Assembly: GCA_026929865.2 (NCBI GenBank)
Contig: CM049410.1
Location: forward strand, 22,544,501 to 22,608,500
From: Hyperoplus lanceolatus
Taxonomy: Eukaryota > Chordata > Actinopteri > Uranoscopiformes > Ammodytidae
DNA: 64,000 nucleotides
Reading direction: 5' to 3'
Shown one piece after another: positions 38,972 to 54,185 of the stretch. The notes under the pieces are model-generated. The model saw nothing but the letters and a program-made list of their open reading frames with translations. It did not search any database and was not told the DNA's origin. The position numbers and the translations under genes are program-made. Within the stretch, counting starts at the first letter, position 1. Every line of letters begins with the position of its first letter.

Positions 38972-39768
38972 TTCGTGTAGTAGGCTGTAGCTGTAGCTTG
39001 GACGTCCAGCCAGGCTCTTTCTCATGATAGGATTCTTTTCGCGCCTGCGCCGTGCCTCGCCCGGGCAGGAATACAGGAACGCAAAGGGAACAGCGATATT
39101 ATAGGCCTACTACTGCCTTTTAATTCACCCTCTCCTGCTAAAAAAACAGCTAAGAAGAACAGACCTAAGCTAAACATAGGAGAAGAAGGCAGGCATTATA
39201 GGACACCTCCTTAAAATGACATTATTAGTCTACTTTCTTTCATTATTATTATTTTAAAAGCTGTATTCCTGTGGGCTAGGTTACCTGACACCCGAAGGCA
39301 AACTTTTGTGTTTCCCTACCCTCACCATTCATCACTGGCAAACAAGCGGCGACAGTTGTGACAGTTTGTGTATTTGAACAGCGAAGGAGAGGCTCAAACG
39401 GACGGGGGCGCGTGCTCGGGTGGAGTGGGGCTCGCGGGGGCTATCGCGCTGCCTCTCGCTGTCCTAATGGTCTGAAGCGGGCTCTGCTGGCGGCAAGGGA
39501 GAGCTGCATTCTCTGGCTACAAAAATACAATTTAATGCCAGGCACACACACACTGAAACCATGGAAAGGCGATTCAAATAGCCTAAATTGGAAACGCCTA
39601 CGGATAAAACTCATTCATTCATCCGCCATTGGAGCCAAACACCCACAAAGCATGGGGAGTGGCACCTTTCAGGACAGCAAAATCTGGATTTTAAGGGCTT
39701 AAAGCTAGAGGTGCTGCTACAAGTAGCCTTATTACAAGGCTAATACTGATATAACAACAGCAATGGCG

Positions 39769-39770
<2 letters not shown>

Positions 39771-39832
<62 letters not shown>
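39771..39832. repeat. ATA microsatellite, 62 bp
   Basis: An uninterrupted ATA run. Confidence 0.95.
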
Positions 39833-39833
<1 letters not shown>

Positions 39834-41425
39834 TAATAGTATATAAAATTATTATAATTATTGGCGATTATTGTAGCCAAACCTATCTCGAACAATGATA
39901 TTTAACAGGCCTATATCCTTCTATAGTCATTCCACAGACCTACGCATCGGTTACACACTCCCTGTGTTCAAGCATATTCTAACTTTGAAAATGTTTTTTT
40001 TTCTTTTTCTTTTCAATCTTAAACCAACATCTAATAATAGTCATACTCTGTCAGTGTGTAGTTACCATGCGTACATTAAACATAACCTGACAAATAAACA
40101 TAATAGGCTATACCCACCCATGACCTCGGCAACTGTAAATATTAGCGAGGTTATCTGCTTGTCATAACCCATAGCCAAGGCAAACAAAACCTATTTTGGT
40201 CTTATCCAGGCTTTATTCCCGCTCTCACAAGCCGCGCTGATAATAAACGCTGTTGTTTGACTGCAAACAATTTCAAAGTAATAACCCAATGAAGACCGAT
40301 TTCCTTTACTTAACTGTGTGTTAAATGTTTATTCTCCCCACAGATGATATGATGGTATTTTTTTTACATTATAATGAATCAGTTGCTTGTTATCATCATA
40401 TCTTTCTTGTTTGGCTATGTTGAATGGTTGGGTTAGCCCTGATGCGTATTTAGCCATGCCAGTCTGATTTAAATAGTGGAAGCGTGTTGTTAGTGTGAGG
40501 TAAGCCTTAGCTTCCCTCCCCTCTGACCCGGAAATAGGGAACACTAATGGATAAATAAAAGCAGGCAGTTGTTAAATCCTTTCCCTGTTGTGTCAGTAAA
40601 CACACACAAGCATTGGGGGTCAGTGCGCTGCTGTGGGCTTTCTTCCATCTCATCTGCGCCTGCGCATTTCCTGGCTCGAGCCTGTCTGCTGACCTCCCGG
40701 TGGCACCTACACTCGTGCATTATTCATGACGTGTGGCCGCGCAGTTCACCCCTATCAGTATGCAGAAGACATCAAGGCTTCGCAAATGCCGATTTAAACG
40801 TAAAGCAATCACACGAGGTTTCTGCGATGGAAAAAAGGGGGGAATAGTTCAGAGGCAATGGGCTTGTGTGATTGCAGGTTGCCAGGGCATTTTTTTTAAA
40901 GGATTTACAATATCACCATCCGATTCTATTCTCAAAATGGGCTTTGGTTTGAATATTAATACACACATTTAGCCCAAATGTAACAAAATTTACCCACAAA
41001 AAATATAGAGAGAGATCTGACACGCCGATGGTTTTGTGTGAAAACGCATAGAGGACCTTCCCATGCCCGGGTCCTTCACCTTCCTCAGCTCTCTCATGCC
41101 CTGCCAATAAACCCACCAAACACAACACAACACACCCCACTCACTCCCACACAAAGCCCGCCGCCACTCTCCCACATAAAGACAAACACACCTTTACTGC
41201 AATGCACTGGGAGGGAAGAAAAACTGGGCCATTCGCATTAGTTACTCACCCCACTCATCATCACCAACAAACAGACTGTAAAGCCCAACTCAGCGCCTTC
41301 TGACAGCCCCGACAGGTTCAAAGGAGCAGCAAGCCTGTACACATAATGCACATAATGCACATAATACTGAGGAGAAGCGGCTCTGCAGGCTGGAGCTGCC
41401 CTGTGTACATAAACGGGAAACAGAT

Positions 41426-41426
<1 letters not shown>

Positions 41427-41498
<72 letters not shown>
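41427..41498. repeat. CA microsatellite, 72 bp
   Basis: An uninterrupted CA run; a 9 bp unit (TGCACATAA) is repeated about three times just before it, at 41342-41368. Confidence 0.95.
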
Positions 41499-41499
<1 letters not shown>

Positions 41500-41621
41500 C
41501 AAAAAAACAAAGGAGCCTATACAGAGCTGCTGCTGCGCCTTCCCATGTCAGAGCCCTCTCTCACTAATCCCGAAAAGAAAAGGAACCACATTTGTGTCAC
41601 TCGTGTCGTGTCCCGTCCCGG

Positions 41622-41625
<4 letters not shown>

Positions 41626-41704
<79 letters not shown>
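41626..41704. repeat. TG microsatellite, 79 bp
   Basis: An uninterrupted TG run. Confidence 0.97.
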
Positions 41705-41707
<3 letters not shown>

Positions 41708-41864
41708 AGAGGCCGTGGACGTGCTGGGGGTTTTGCTGGTGCTGGTGTGTTCCTGTATCATCGTTAAAAGGAGGAAGTTGATGAAAAATGAAATGCCTTC
41801 CTGTTAACTGAAATCAAACTTCCTCAAGGATCCAAGCCGCCCTGGAGACCTACACACACCTACA

Positions 41865-41868
<4 letters not shown>

Positions 41869-41956
<88 letters not shown>
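41869..41956. repeat. CA microsatellite, 88 bp
   Basis: An uninterrupted CA run; with the TG run at 41626-41704 it forms an inverted pair 165 bp apart. Confidence 0.97.
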
Positions 41957-41960
<4 letters not shown>

Positions 41961-43351
41961 GTGGGGGTATGACTCGTTATCTCACACCGGATATACACAA
42001 TTCGTTTGTGTCAAGAGGCTGGCTGCTCAAGGTACAAAGTAATCAAGTACTGGATTTTGCCACGTATACTAGAATTATTTTTTTATTATGTTGGGGCCTC
42101 TACCTTTGGTTGGTCTAGGATGGAATAGGCAGTAGGGTATATACAGTTGTGGTCAATGAAACCACACGTCAATATATATAGGATAATAATATGTCATAAA
42201 TTGAGTTTTAAGATAACTAAGCCTATTTAAAAAGGAGTGGAAACATTCCTTGAATGTTAGTGAGAGGAACTTTGACTGATATTATGGTCAAATGATGTGA
42301 TTCTGATAAGTAATAAGATAATTATGTTACGTATTATTATAAGATACAGCCAGACAGAACTTTAGGTTATTTGTATTTTCCCTTTTTTAGAAGCACACAA
42401 TTAAACTGAAAGTCAGTTGATGATGGAATGAATGTTTTTTCCGTATAACCTATTCTACCAGCAAAAACTTTTACAGCAGAAAAAAAAGGAAAAGGTTTTC
42501 CCTCTTCCCTCTCTCTCTCCACACTGGTGTCTGGGTAATTTATGGTCGGCTATCCCAGTATCTAAATAACATTCTTGTGAGGCTGGTGAAAAATCATTCG
42601 CGATGGCGGAGGGCAGCGCTAGGAATCCCCAGACTGAAAATGCATTGTGGACTTTACAGTGAAACGTAATAAATGAGAGTTTGAGAGTGGAGAGGGGACT
42701 TCCGACAGCAGAATCCTCCTCTCTATTAGCGGAGTGCAGAGGACACCGGGATTAACGGTGAGGGGGAGATAGGCCTACACTCATACGCGAAGTATAAATA
42801 CTGTATGGATGGCTTTAGGTGGTTAGGTTTACCACCATGACATAGGCTACTTTGTAAAAGGAGATAGCCTACTAAAACAAAACTACTTTATTTTATTTTA
42901 AGAGATAAATAAAGCGGAGGGGAAACAAAATATTGCAAATAAATGCTAAACGGACACAAGTTTTGGGAAAACGTTCCTGGAAATAAACGAATAAATAATA
43001 CGATTAAATTATATATAATTTAAATAAATCCATGTTGTGTGAGAAAATAAAATAGGATGTGCAAGAAAATGACAATGAAAATCTCCCTATCTGGACAGAC
43101 CTTTTCACTGGGTGGGTGGGAGGGGTCTTCAGACGCTTTCAACCTCTCTGTATGAGCCCTGCCTTAATCCAACATAATAATTAAAATATGGAATAATAAT
43201 AATAAATCTGTTATGTTGTAGCCTATGTCAAATATGGCAATAATTCACTCCTCCACATTTCGTATGTGTCGGCCTCTTCAGGGCGCTATGTTGTGGTTGG
43301 CAGAAATATTCATTTGAATGTGTAATTGTGACATCCAACGGAGATTGTCTG

Positions 43352-43413
43352 ACAACAACAACAAAAACTCTAACTCAACGCTCCCGGTAGAGTTAGAGTT
43401 TTTTGTTGTTGTT
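43352..43413. repeat. Hairpin with about 24 bp arms
   Basis: The arm ACAACAACAACAAAAACTCT at 43352-43371, continued by AACTC, pairs with GAGTTAGAGTTTTTTGTTG around 43390-43408, continued by TTGTT, with a 13-base loop. One arm has an extra base. It has no match to a known RNA gene. Confidence 0.65.
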
Positions 43414-44363
43414 TTGTTTTTTTGAGTTTTATTCCCCACTCGGTATAGACGTAGGCCCTTTACCCAAATGTGAGCTTCCGCCGTGACACGAGGCATTAAA
43501 CAATTTACATGATGGATCTAAGCAATAAGAAGAGAGCGCGCGCGAGGACTGGTAGCCGGCCTGTTTGACAGCTGGACCCCCGCTTCAGAACATCAGAGGG
43601 AAATAGTGTGGAGGACTAATGGAGATCTACAAGGTCAGGGAGGAAACAGTAGACACTTAACACCGAGTCTCTACTTTGATTCCCAACTCAACCTAGCTAT
43701 TTCATTATTTCATAACAGTAGATCAAGTTATTAGGTTTCATCCGCGGCTTGGCGTTATCAAATGTGTAATTTTACACCTCAGAACTATTCTATTACTGTT
43801 GATTTAAACATTAGCATTCTCAAATGCGTTGCTTCATAACAGTAATACTATAAATATCAATGTCCTCTTATTTACTTGCATACATGCTACTCTGTTGATT
43901 TTAGACGTAGCCTATATTATGAATTGTATCAGTATTTGTATCATACAAGTTACATAATTTAAATGGTGCATCGTTGAACTCCATTATAATGTTAAATTTT
44001 AGTGTCATCTGACCTCCTTGGAATTATGTATGACGATGTCCTTCATATTTAATCCTGTTCAGTCAACGTGCCTGAAGTGGTAACATCTAACTCGGGGGCT
44101 CTTTAAGTTTTTTTTCTTTTTGCGTCCAGGGTTTAATTTATTCTGCAAGTTATGCACTATTACATGTATTACATAGGTTTCCGGCTCCGAATTTTATTCA
44201 TAAAATGTCTCATATTTGGTTCAGTGGCCTTTTCTTTTTGCGGATACAAAATGTCCATTTGATGAAAGTGTCTTGTACGTTTTTACATGGGCTAAGATCC
44301 CCTGGCGCCTATACAGGAAGTTCGATTCATTTTAATTTAAATGTTTTGACGAAAGCATTTCTC

Positions 44364-44364
44364 C

Positions 44365-44406
<42 letters not shown>
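44364..44406. repeat. CAA microsatellite, 43 bp
   Basis: An uninterrupted CAA run. Confidence 0.95.
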
Positions 44407-44407
<1 letters not shown>

Positions 44408-44616
44408 TACAGCTTGATTGGAGCACGTGTGTTTTGGTGTGTGTGATTGAGAGTCAAAGAGAAAAGGCCAAAGCTCTGGTGTGAAATAACCCGCCATGGA
44501 CTCTGATCGTGAGCCTTGGGAATGTTTGTATCCTCGATGCATTTTCACTCACACCCATCCTGCCTGGAAAATAGAAGGGCGATTTTCTTGTATCCAAGGA
44601 CGCTTATCACTACAGG

Positions 44617-44718
<102 letters not shown>

Positions 44719-45212
44719 CCTTGTCCATTTACATCTTGGTTAATGTGAGCACACGCAGGCGTTTTCCAGCTCCTATAGTCTTTTATTGAAACCATTTTTA
44801 CGCACGCGATGGCCGTGCGTAAAAGTGACAAAACAAACGCGATACATTTCCTTTTCAAGAATGCTGAAACAAAAAGGCGTCGGGGAGGGGATTTGATTTC
44901 ACTTTGAAAGATGACTGCCATGTATGTTCATTGTAGTCCAGAGGGAGAGAGAGAACGCAAGTCAAATCAGTTCCAAACCTTCAAAAATTAACCTACACAA
45001 CAACCAACGATATATGCTACTCTGGGTCACTTCATCAGCCTTTCCCAGATTGCATTATTCAAGCACTCTATGACTCCATATAACAATATAACATGAATGA
45101 ACCTTTTAGTAAAACTAATTTTAATCGATCCGATGTTAACCTTTTATAGTTCTTTTGTTGAAGTTTAGCAGCCTGTGTTACACACACGCACGCAGACACA
45201 CACAAACACGCA

Positions 45213-45213
<1 letters not shown>

Positions 45214-45282
<69 letters not shown>
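45214..45282. repeat. CA microsatellite, 69 bp
   Basis: A CA run with an imperfect CACACGCA leader from 45180. Confidence 0.95.
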
Positions 45283-45284
<2 letters not shown>

Positions 45285-46694
45285 GATTCATAAATACTGC
45301 ATTGGAGTTAACCCCTATGTATTTGGTGCCAGTCCTCTCTGTACACTGAGAACCACAACAACACCCAGCAAGCCTCCTGTGTTCCATTATTACGCACGCA
45401 CTAAAGCGCATACACGCATATACTGGCGGCTTAACAAAAGTAGACACATCTTCGCGCGTGCACGAACACTTAAATTTGTGACGCCACCACCGGACCAGCC
45501 ACAACAACGAATCTCAAATATCTTAAATACACCGGGGCTTCACGGCGCGTTACGGCCGCAGTAGCCTACAGAGTGAGTGAGTGACGTGGTAATCACACTC
45601 TCTTTCTCTGCCTTTACCACCCCCACTCCCTCCCCTCTCTACTAAAGCCTCCACTTCCAGCAGCCTTCATACACTTACTGTGCGTCCCTGCTCTGTCTCT
45701 CCACCGGGGCTTTCCCACTGTGCAGAGCGGCTACGAACCGGTGGCTGGCCGGTCTCCGCGTGTGAACCGGAGCAGGAGCAGCGTCCGGTTATAGTGGCTC
45801 GTTCTCTTTCTTTCTCTCTCTCTCACACTCTCCCTCCTTCTACCGCTCTGTCTATGCTTAACTGACCCCTTTAGGATCCCCGCGAAGCCGTTAAACCGTC
45901 ACTTGCTTTCTAGAATGTGAAATATATAGTACAATGTCAACTCCCCAAAACCATAAAACTAACTTTATGGACCCCACGTGACCACAGGAGAGCCAGTGAG
46001 AGGTATCAGTCTGAGGCCAGGCCTGCTATTTACGATGCAACTTGGCGATGAAAACCCTCGTCCGTTTGACATGTAAATGTCAGAGCTGCCCGTTTCTCTT
46101 TTTTTTGGTATGGTCAAAAGAAGAAGGGGGTTAGCTTGAAAATATATCTTGACACATACTCACACACACATACACACACACACACAGAGGAGACAGGAGA
46201 TAGCGGTTGTGTCCAAGTGAGGCTCGGAGCAGGACCTCGAGTCCCCCCACCCGACCCGACCCGACCCGACCCCATCAGATCAGAAATAGAGTCGTGTAGG
46301 AGCAGGGTCGCTGCAGCAGCATCAGTTGGTGAGTTTAAAAGTTAATTTGGTTGTTTACAGTAGGAGACCGGGAGAAGGTAACCCAATTTGGCCGGGAGTG
46401 GCCTCCGTTAGGACGGAAAGGAAAGGCCGTTTAGAGAAAAGTGAGCAATTTGTCCACCTCGGGTAGTTTGTTGTCTTGTCAGACTTGGTCAGCACAGCAG
46501 CAATGCAAATATGCCTGTGTGCCTCTGTTTGTCTGTGTTTGTTTTGCAGCTTGTTTAGTGATTGGTAAGCATGGCGCTATGACGCTGCTGATGTCCAGGA
46601 GGTTGGCAATGTGGCGTTCAGTGTTAGAGTGATGCCTAGAAAACAGATGGGCCTGCTGTAAATGTCTATGCTTGCATGAGACACTTTGTTTTTC

Positions 46695-46745
46695 CATCCA
46701 TCCATCCATCTTCTACCGCTTGTCCCGTTAGGGGTCGCGGGGGGT
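46695..46745. repeat. Tail of a dispersed fish repeat (CATC-type)
   Basis: CCATCCATCCATC followed by TTCTACCGCTTGTCCC and GGGGTCGCGGGG is a pattern found repeatedly in teleost genomes at the end of dispersed repeats. Identification is from memory; the parent family is uncertain. Confidence 0.5.
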
Positions 46746-47214
46746 TTTTCCACCAAGTTTAATTTGGTATAAAGTAATACATGTCAAAGCTAAATTCACG
46801 ACATTATACTCAGAAATGTGTCCTGGAATGTGTAGAGTCTAGTGGGGGACAAACAAAAGTATAATAATCTTCACACACCAAAGTTCTTTCTGTAAGGAAG
46901 TGAATTTTGGATTATTCTAGATCAAACCATCGCGAGGTATTGATTAGATACACTTTAATGTGTGAAACACTGACCCCAGAGTGTGGGAGCTGACGGCGGA
47001 TGCAGCAACTCAGATAAGTACATGACGCATAGAATTACAGATTAATTCATACCTAAAATAGCACAAATGTTCCTGAATACGCCTACACCAAGCTGCTCCA
47101 GTGGAAAATGAAGAACGTTAATGCTTTTGGCACGCGTACTTTTCAACCATTTGTGGGCCAAGTTGGCACATGACGAATCGGTTAAGTATGACTGATTTTG
47201 ATGAGTATGAGAAC

Positions 47215-47220
47215 TTTATT
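47215..47220 (-). terminator. hoxb5a: Candidate hoxb5a polyadenylation signal (AATAAA)
   Basis: On the minus strand this reads AATAAA, about 1.33 kb after the hoxb5a stop, and just before it the strand reads a CAACAA-rich run. A closer AATAAA word at 48427-48432 lies only about 120 nt after the stop in an A-rich stretch and is less likely to be the main site. Confidence 0.35.
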
Positions 47221-47302
47221 GTTGTTGTTGTTTTTACTCCAAGTTACAAACAAATACAAAAAGCTCATTGGCAGAAAGCTTACAGGCCTCACAGGACGGT
47301 AG

Positions 47303-47303
<1 letters not shown>

Positions 47304-47384
<81 letters not shown>
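47304..47384. repeat. CA microsatellite near the hoxb5a 3' end
   Basis: An uninterrupted CA run just upstream (in the gene direction) of the candidate AATAAA at 47215. Confidence 0.95.
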
Positions 47385-47387
<3 letters not shown>

Positions 47388-47701
47388 CTTACACATCACA
47401 CATGCAAGACACTCTCTACCTCTACCCCCCTCTCTCTCTCACACACGTGCGTGCTGCAACTACATATAGCCAACTGGTCACATTTAAAAATGTCAATATC
47501 TATATACATCCTTTCCGAAACATGGATCCAATAATTACAATAACAACAACAATAATATACAGTTACACCTTTTGAATATTTGAGCTATAGACAACATTAA
47601 GGGGGATACGGAGATGTAGACTGGTTTGTTTTAAGACAACACACACAGTTGAAATGTATAACTGTAGCACATTTGTGACTCAATGATTCACCTGAATGCA
47701 A

Positions 47702-47828
<127 letters not shown>

Positions 47829-48548
47829 ATGCACACATCTTGCTTCTTCAATGAAAATAGGAGCAGATTTGAATTGCGACAGAGGAATGGGGACTCGGTA
47901 GGATATAGGCCTACAAGCGGTATTTGCTGTAAATAACATACAATAACAGCTTACATGCTATCTTCTCTAGAAAGCACTTTGTCAATTACAAAACACTGCA
48001 CTTGACACATAAAACGATATTTAGACATTGAACAACAGGTAGGTAACGCGGTTCGAAGGTAGGATTTAGGATGTAGGTAGAAACTGAGTTAGGTAGTATT
48101 ATTCATCCTTTCCTTTTCTCGTCCCCTTGCTTCGGGACATCTATTTTAAAAATGACAACATACACGTTTTTATATATTGTTTTTTTACAAGAGCAAGTAC
48201 CACAGTCATTTTTTTTAACGTTGCCCTAATACACTTAAGACCAACATGCCGAACAAACTAAAAGTGCTGCGCTGCTGTACAGTACTCAGTACTTGATGAT
48301 AGGAAGTGTTTTTAAAATCTAGATTTGGAATCTGCTTGTTATACACGTTTCTTCATTACCGTCTCCTTTTGCTCCATTTTTCTGCTGGCTTCTTCTGGTA
48401 TTTTCTTTGTTTTTCTTCAAGTTTTCTTTATTTTTGTTTTTTACTGTTTTGTCTCTCCTCCTCCTGGCAAGCCTGCACAAGGTAGTGACTTTTCCAAAGA
48501 GATGGACGGAAGGATATATATTTTTTCTATTTTGTTAAGGGTTCATTT

Positions 48549-51182
<2,634 letters not shown>

Positions 51183-51500
51183 TTAGGTTGTTTTAGAGAG
51201 TTGCAGGCTTACACTTGAGTACTAAGGGGCGCTTGATTTGTTAGATTTCGCTTGGTCGTTATAACGCGGGTACTTTCAACGATTTATGATGTATTAGTGA
51301 ATTATGGCGTTGCACTGTACGTTTTTAGCTATGTATGCGCCGTCCAAATATGGGGGTGGGGTGGTGTGTGTCTGTGAGTGTGTTGGATCGAGGGGTGTGT
51401 GTATGTGTGTGTGTGTGTGTGATGGGGGAGGTGAGGGGTGAGGTGAGGGAGGAGAGAGAGAGAGACAGCGAGAAGGAGGGGGTGCGGTCACGTGCTTTTG
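51183..51500 (-). promoter_or_regulatory. hoxb5a: hoxb5a proximal promoter region with CArG box and E-box
   Basis: A perfect CArG box, CCAAATATGG, lies at 51344-51353, about 162 bp upstream of the ATG. A CACGTG E-box lies at 51489-51494. Between them is a TG tract followed by a GA-rich stretch (51397-51475). No classic TATA box is seen, only CATAAAT-like and TTATAA-like words near 51250-51290. Promoter status is inferred from position. Confidence 0.5.
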
Positions 51501-51819
51501 TTGACCAGTCGTAAATTCTCGCCGATGACTTTGGAGAGGTAATTCATGCTCTGAGGTTTCTAATGATGAAGGGTTGGGCGGGGCCAGCTCTCTCGCTCTC
51601 TCTCACTGTCTCTCTCTCCCTCTCTCTCTCTCCCTTTCTTCTGCTGCTGGCAGGGTCGGGGGCTGAGCTCAGAGCGCCACCTACTGCAGACATTATTTAT
51701 TGCACTTGGTAAAAAGACAAAAAGAGGAGAGAAGAGGTAAAGAGTCCAACACGACACAAGTCCCAGAGCGCTGATATAAAATACTCTCCGTGACTCTCTC
51801 ATCGCTCAGGCCTGTTAAT

Positions 51820-51831
51820 TGACCTTTGCCA
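51820..51831 (-). promoter_or_regulatory. DR1-like motif upstream of hoxb5a
   Basis: On the minus strand this reads TGGCAAAGGTCA, close to an HNF4/COUP-TF/RXR DR1 site. It lies in a repeat-poor stretch (51810-51960) about 640 bp upstream of the hoxb5a ATG that also has TATAAAT and CATAAT words. Function is inferred. Confidence 0.3.
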
Positions 51832-52276
51832 AGGGATGGAAATGAGGAGCTAGTGACAATAAAGCATATAAATAACGCGTTCATAATGTCATATTTAACG
51901 AGGCAGACACACCAATAATAACAGTCTGCCGACGCCGCCTTCTACCTTCAGCTTAAAGTTTAGATTTTTTCCATAGACGAGCCATAAATGCCGCAAAGGC
52001 ACATGACAAGATACAGCGATGCAATCAGGGGCACCCCCCTGAAACCTTTACAGACCAGGGCCGACACTCACTTGTCTGCGTTTGGTCATGAAATAACAAC
52101 TAATTTAGCCCAATCAACCAACTTCGATAAAAATACACACAACACTTTTTTTGAACCAATAAACTACTTCCACTTAAAGGAAAATATCCCCGCACACTTG
52201 TTTTTTTCACTTTTACGCACGGACATTCTGTGCGTAAATATGGGCCAGGAGCTGGAATAACGCCTGTCTCACATTA

Positions 52277-53591
52277 CAGTTTTTTACGATTGCACAAACA
52301 CTAAAATCAAAAGTATGACACACTTATCAAAACCTTAAACTCAAGAAGCAAACCATTGGCTATATGTGCACCACTATAAGCACAAAGTCAGCCTCACACT
52401 TTTTGCAAAACAATACACACAGTGATTTGCAAAACACTAAACACACTTAAACACATTAGACACAGAAGTGTATCATAATGTCACATCATTGCAATTCCAA
52501 ATCACTGACTGTCAAACTACTAAACTCATGAGCCAATCAGTAAACACAGCCCCCAAATGCACAAACACATGATTTCTTTATTCTAGACACACCAATCAGG
52601 TTCAAGCACTAATGCAGCAGGTAAGTTCACCTGCCTTTACAGTAATCAAAATGGAAGGAGTCAGAATAACAGTGAGAGTGAGGGGCTTTAATCCACAGAG
52701 GAGATGGGGTCCTCCTCTGTCATGCCAATATTAGCCCTTACAACACACCTCACATACTCACATTTTTAGACTGATTGCAAAACATAGTCACAGCAGGTAA
52801 ACAAATGCACCAGACGCAATACATTGTCATTTGGGACAATGTGTCATTCCACCATGCTGCTTGGTCCAGAACTGGTTTCTACACCATCCACAGGCCACAG
52901 TTCACAGTTCTATACCTTCCACCATACTCTCCTTATCCAGTTTTTCTCTGCATGGTGGTGGAAGGATGTGGATGAAATTCACTAGATCCAGCTAGGCGAA
53001 GATATAATGTCTAGTATTTTTTAAACTGTATTTTATGTTTCCTTTATCAGATTTTTTAAATGTATATACAGTATTTTCTGTAATGTCTAACCTGTACTGG
53101 ATACAGTATCGTATGTGTGTTGTTGTTTGCTGGGATAACAGTGTTATGCAGACTACTGCACACATGTTTGGTTGTGGTTTTCCATGTTGACTGATTTGGG
53201 TGTATGGAGAGAAATAAATTATATTTTCCTCAGTCTGCAGCATTGGTCTTGTCAAGTGTTTGGTGAACTTATTGTATATTTGCACTTTCTCTGTGTACTT
53301 TTTATACATTACTCAAATCACTGAGAAGTAGAATTACTAAAAGTGTTTAAGGTTAGCAACAGCAGTGTTTAACTGGTTCAGACAGAATGGAGTCATATGA
53401 AAAGTGTGTGTTTCATATGGTAACAAAATATGTTTTTTATAAAATGGTGTATAGTTTTGAAAAGAGTATTTCATTTTGCAAAGGGTCTGAGGTGTTTTGG
53501 TAATTGAGTGTTTGGTGTGCTAATTGTGTCTAATGTTTTGAAAAATCGGGCCCTGTTTTCAAAATCGTGCTCAAGCAATCGAAAAAAACTG
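52277..53591 (+). mobile_element. IS630/Tc1-type transposon relic upstream of hoxb5a
   Basis: The element is bounded by TA on each side (52275-52276, 53592-53593). Its ends are imperfect inverted repeats: CAGTTTTTTACGATTGCAC on the left; the right end, read inward, is CAGTTTTTTTCGATTGC. A DDE-transposase fragment lies at 52815-52980. The internal part is mostly AT-rich non-coding sequence. It sits about 1.1 kb upstream of the hoxb5a ATG. Confidence 0.8.
52775..52978 (+). pseudogene. DDE-type transposase fragment (IS630/Tc1 superfamily)
   Basis: The frame contains VIWDNVSFHHAAW, with the second catalytic Asp in WDN, and LPPYSP. After that the usual NPIEE (third acidic residue) is lost: the frame shifts so that FFSAW-type sequence continues in another frame. 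Only about 60 codons remain. It is not functional. Confidence 0.8.
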
Positions 53592-53613
53592 TAACCAAGA
53601 TGTAAATGACAAA

Positions 53614-53614
<1 letters not shown>

Positions 53615-53659
<45 letters not shown>

Positions 53660-53661
53660 GC

Positions 53662-53730
<69 letters not shown>
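53615..53730. repeat. CA microsatellite, 116 bp, interrupted
   Basis: CA run with one AGCACACGC break, starting 24 bp after the right end of the IS630/Tc1-type relic. Confidence 0.95.
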
Positions 53731-53733
<3 letters not shown>

Positions 53734-53877
53734 ATCCCTCTTCCTCACTTCCAGCTGCAGAGGAGGAATGTTAAAGCTGATCTGTGACGTCCACACTGGA
53801 TGGAAATCTGCTGATTTATGATTTGTTGATTCCCGGGTTGGGATGCATTTCAGCCAGGGTGCCTCTGTGTGTCTGCG

Positions 53878-53879
<2 letters not shown>

Positions 53880-53932
<53 letters not shown>

Positions 53933-54054
53933 TTGTAGTAGGCCTCAGGCCTCAGCGTGCACTTCAGTATGCACAATTCTTTTTAACTCTTGACAGATAC
54001 TACATTGGACAGATGAGGAATATAATTCATTTGTTTTGTATGTGAAATTATACA

Positions 54055-54104
<50 letters not shown>

Positions 54105-54127
54105 TGTTCAAATGTGCCCCCCCCCTT

Positions 54128-54181
<54 letters not shown>
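53880..54181. repeat. Three TG tracts in 300 bp
   Basis: TG runs at 53880-53930, 54056-54103 and 54129-54181, the last two separated by a C run. Confidence 0.95.
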
Positions 54182-54185
<4 letters not shown>

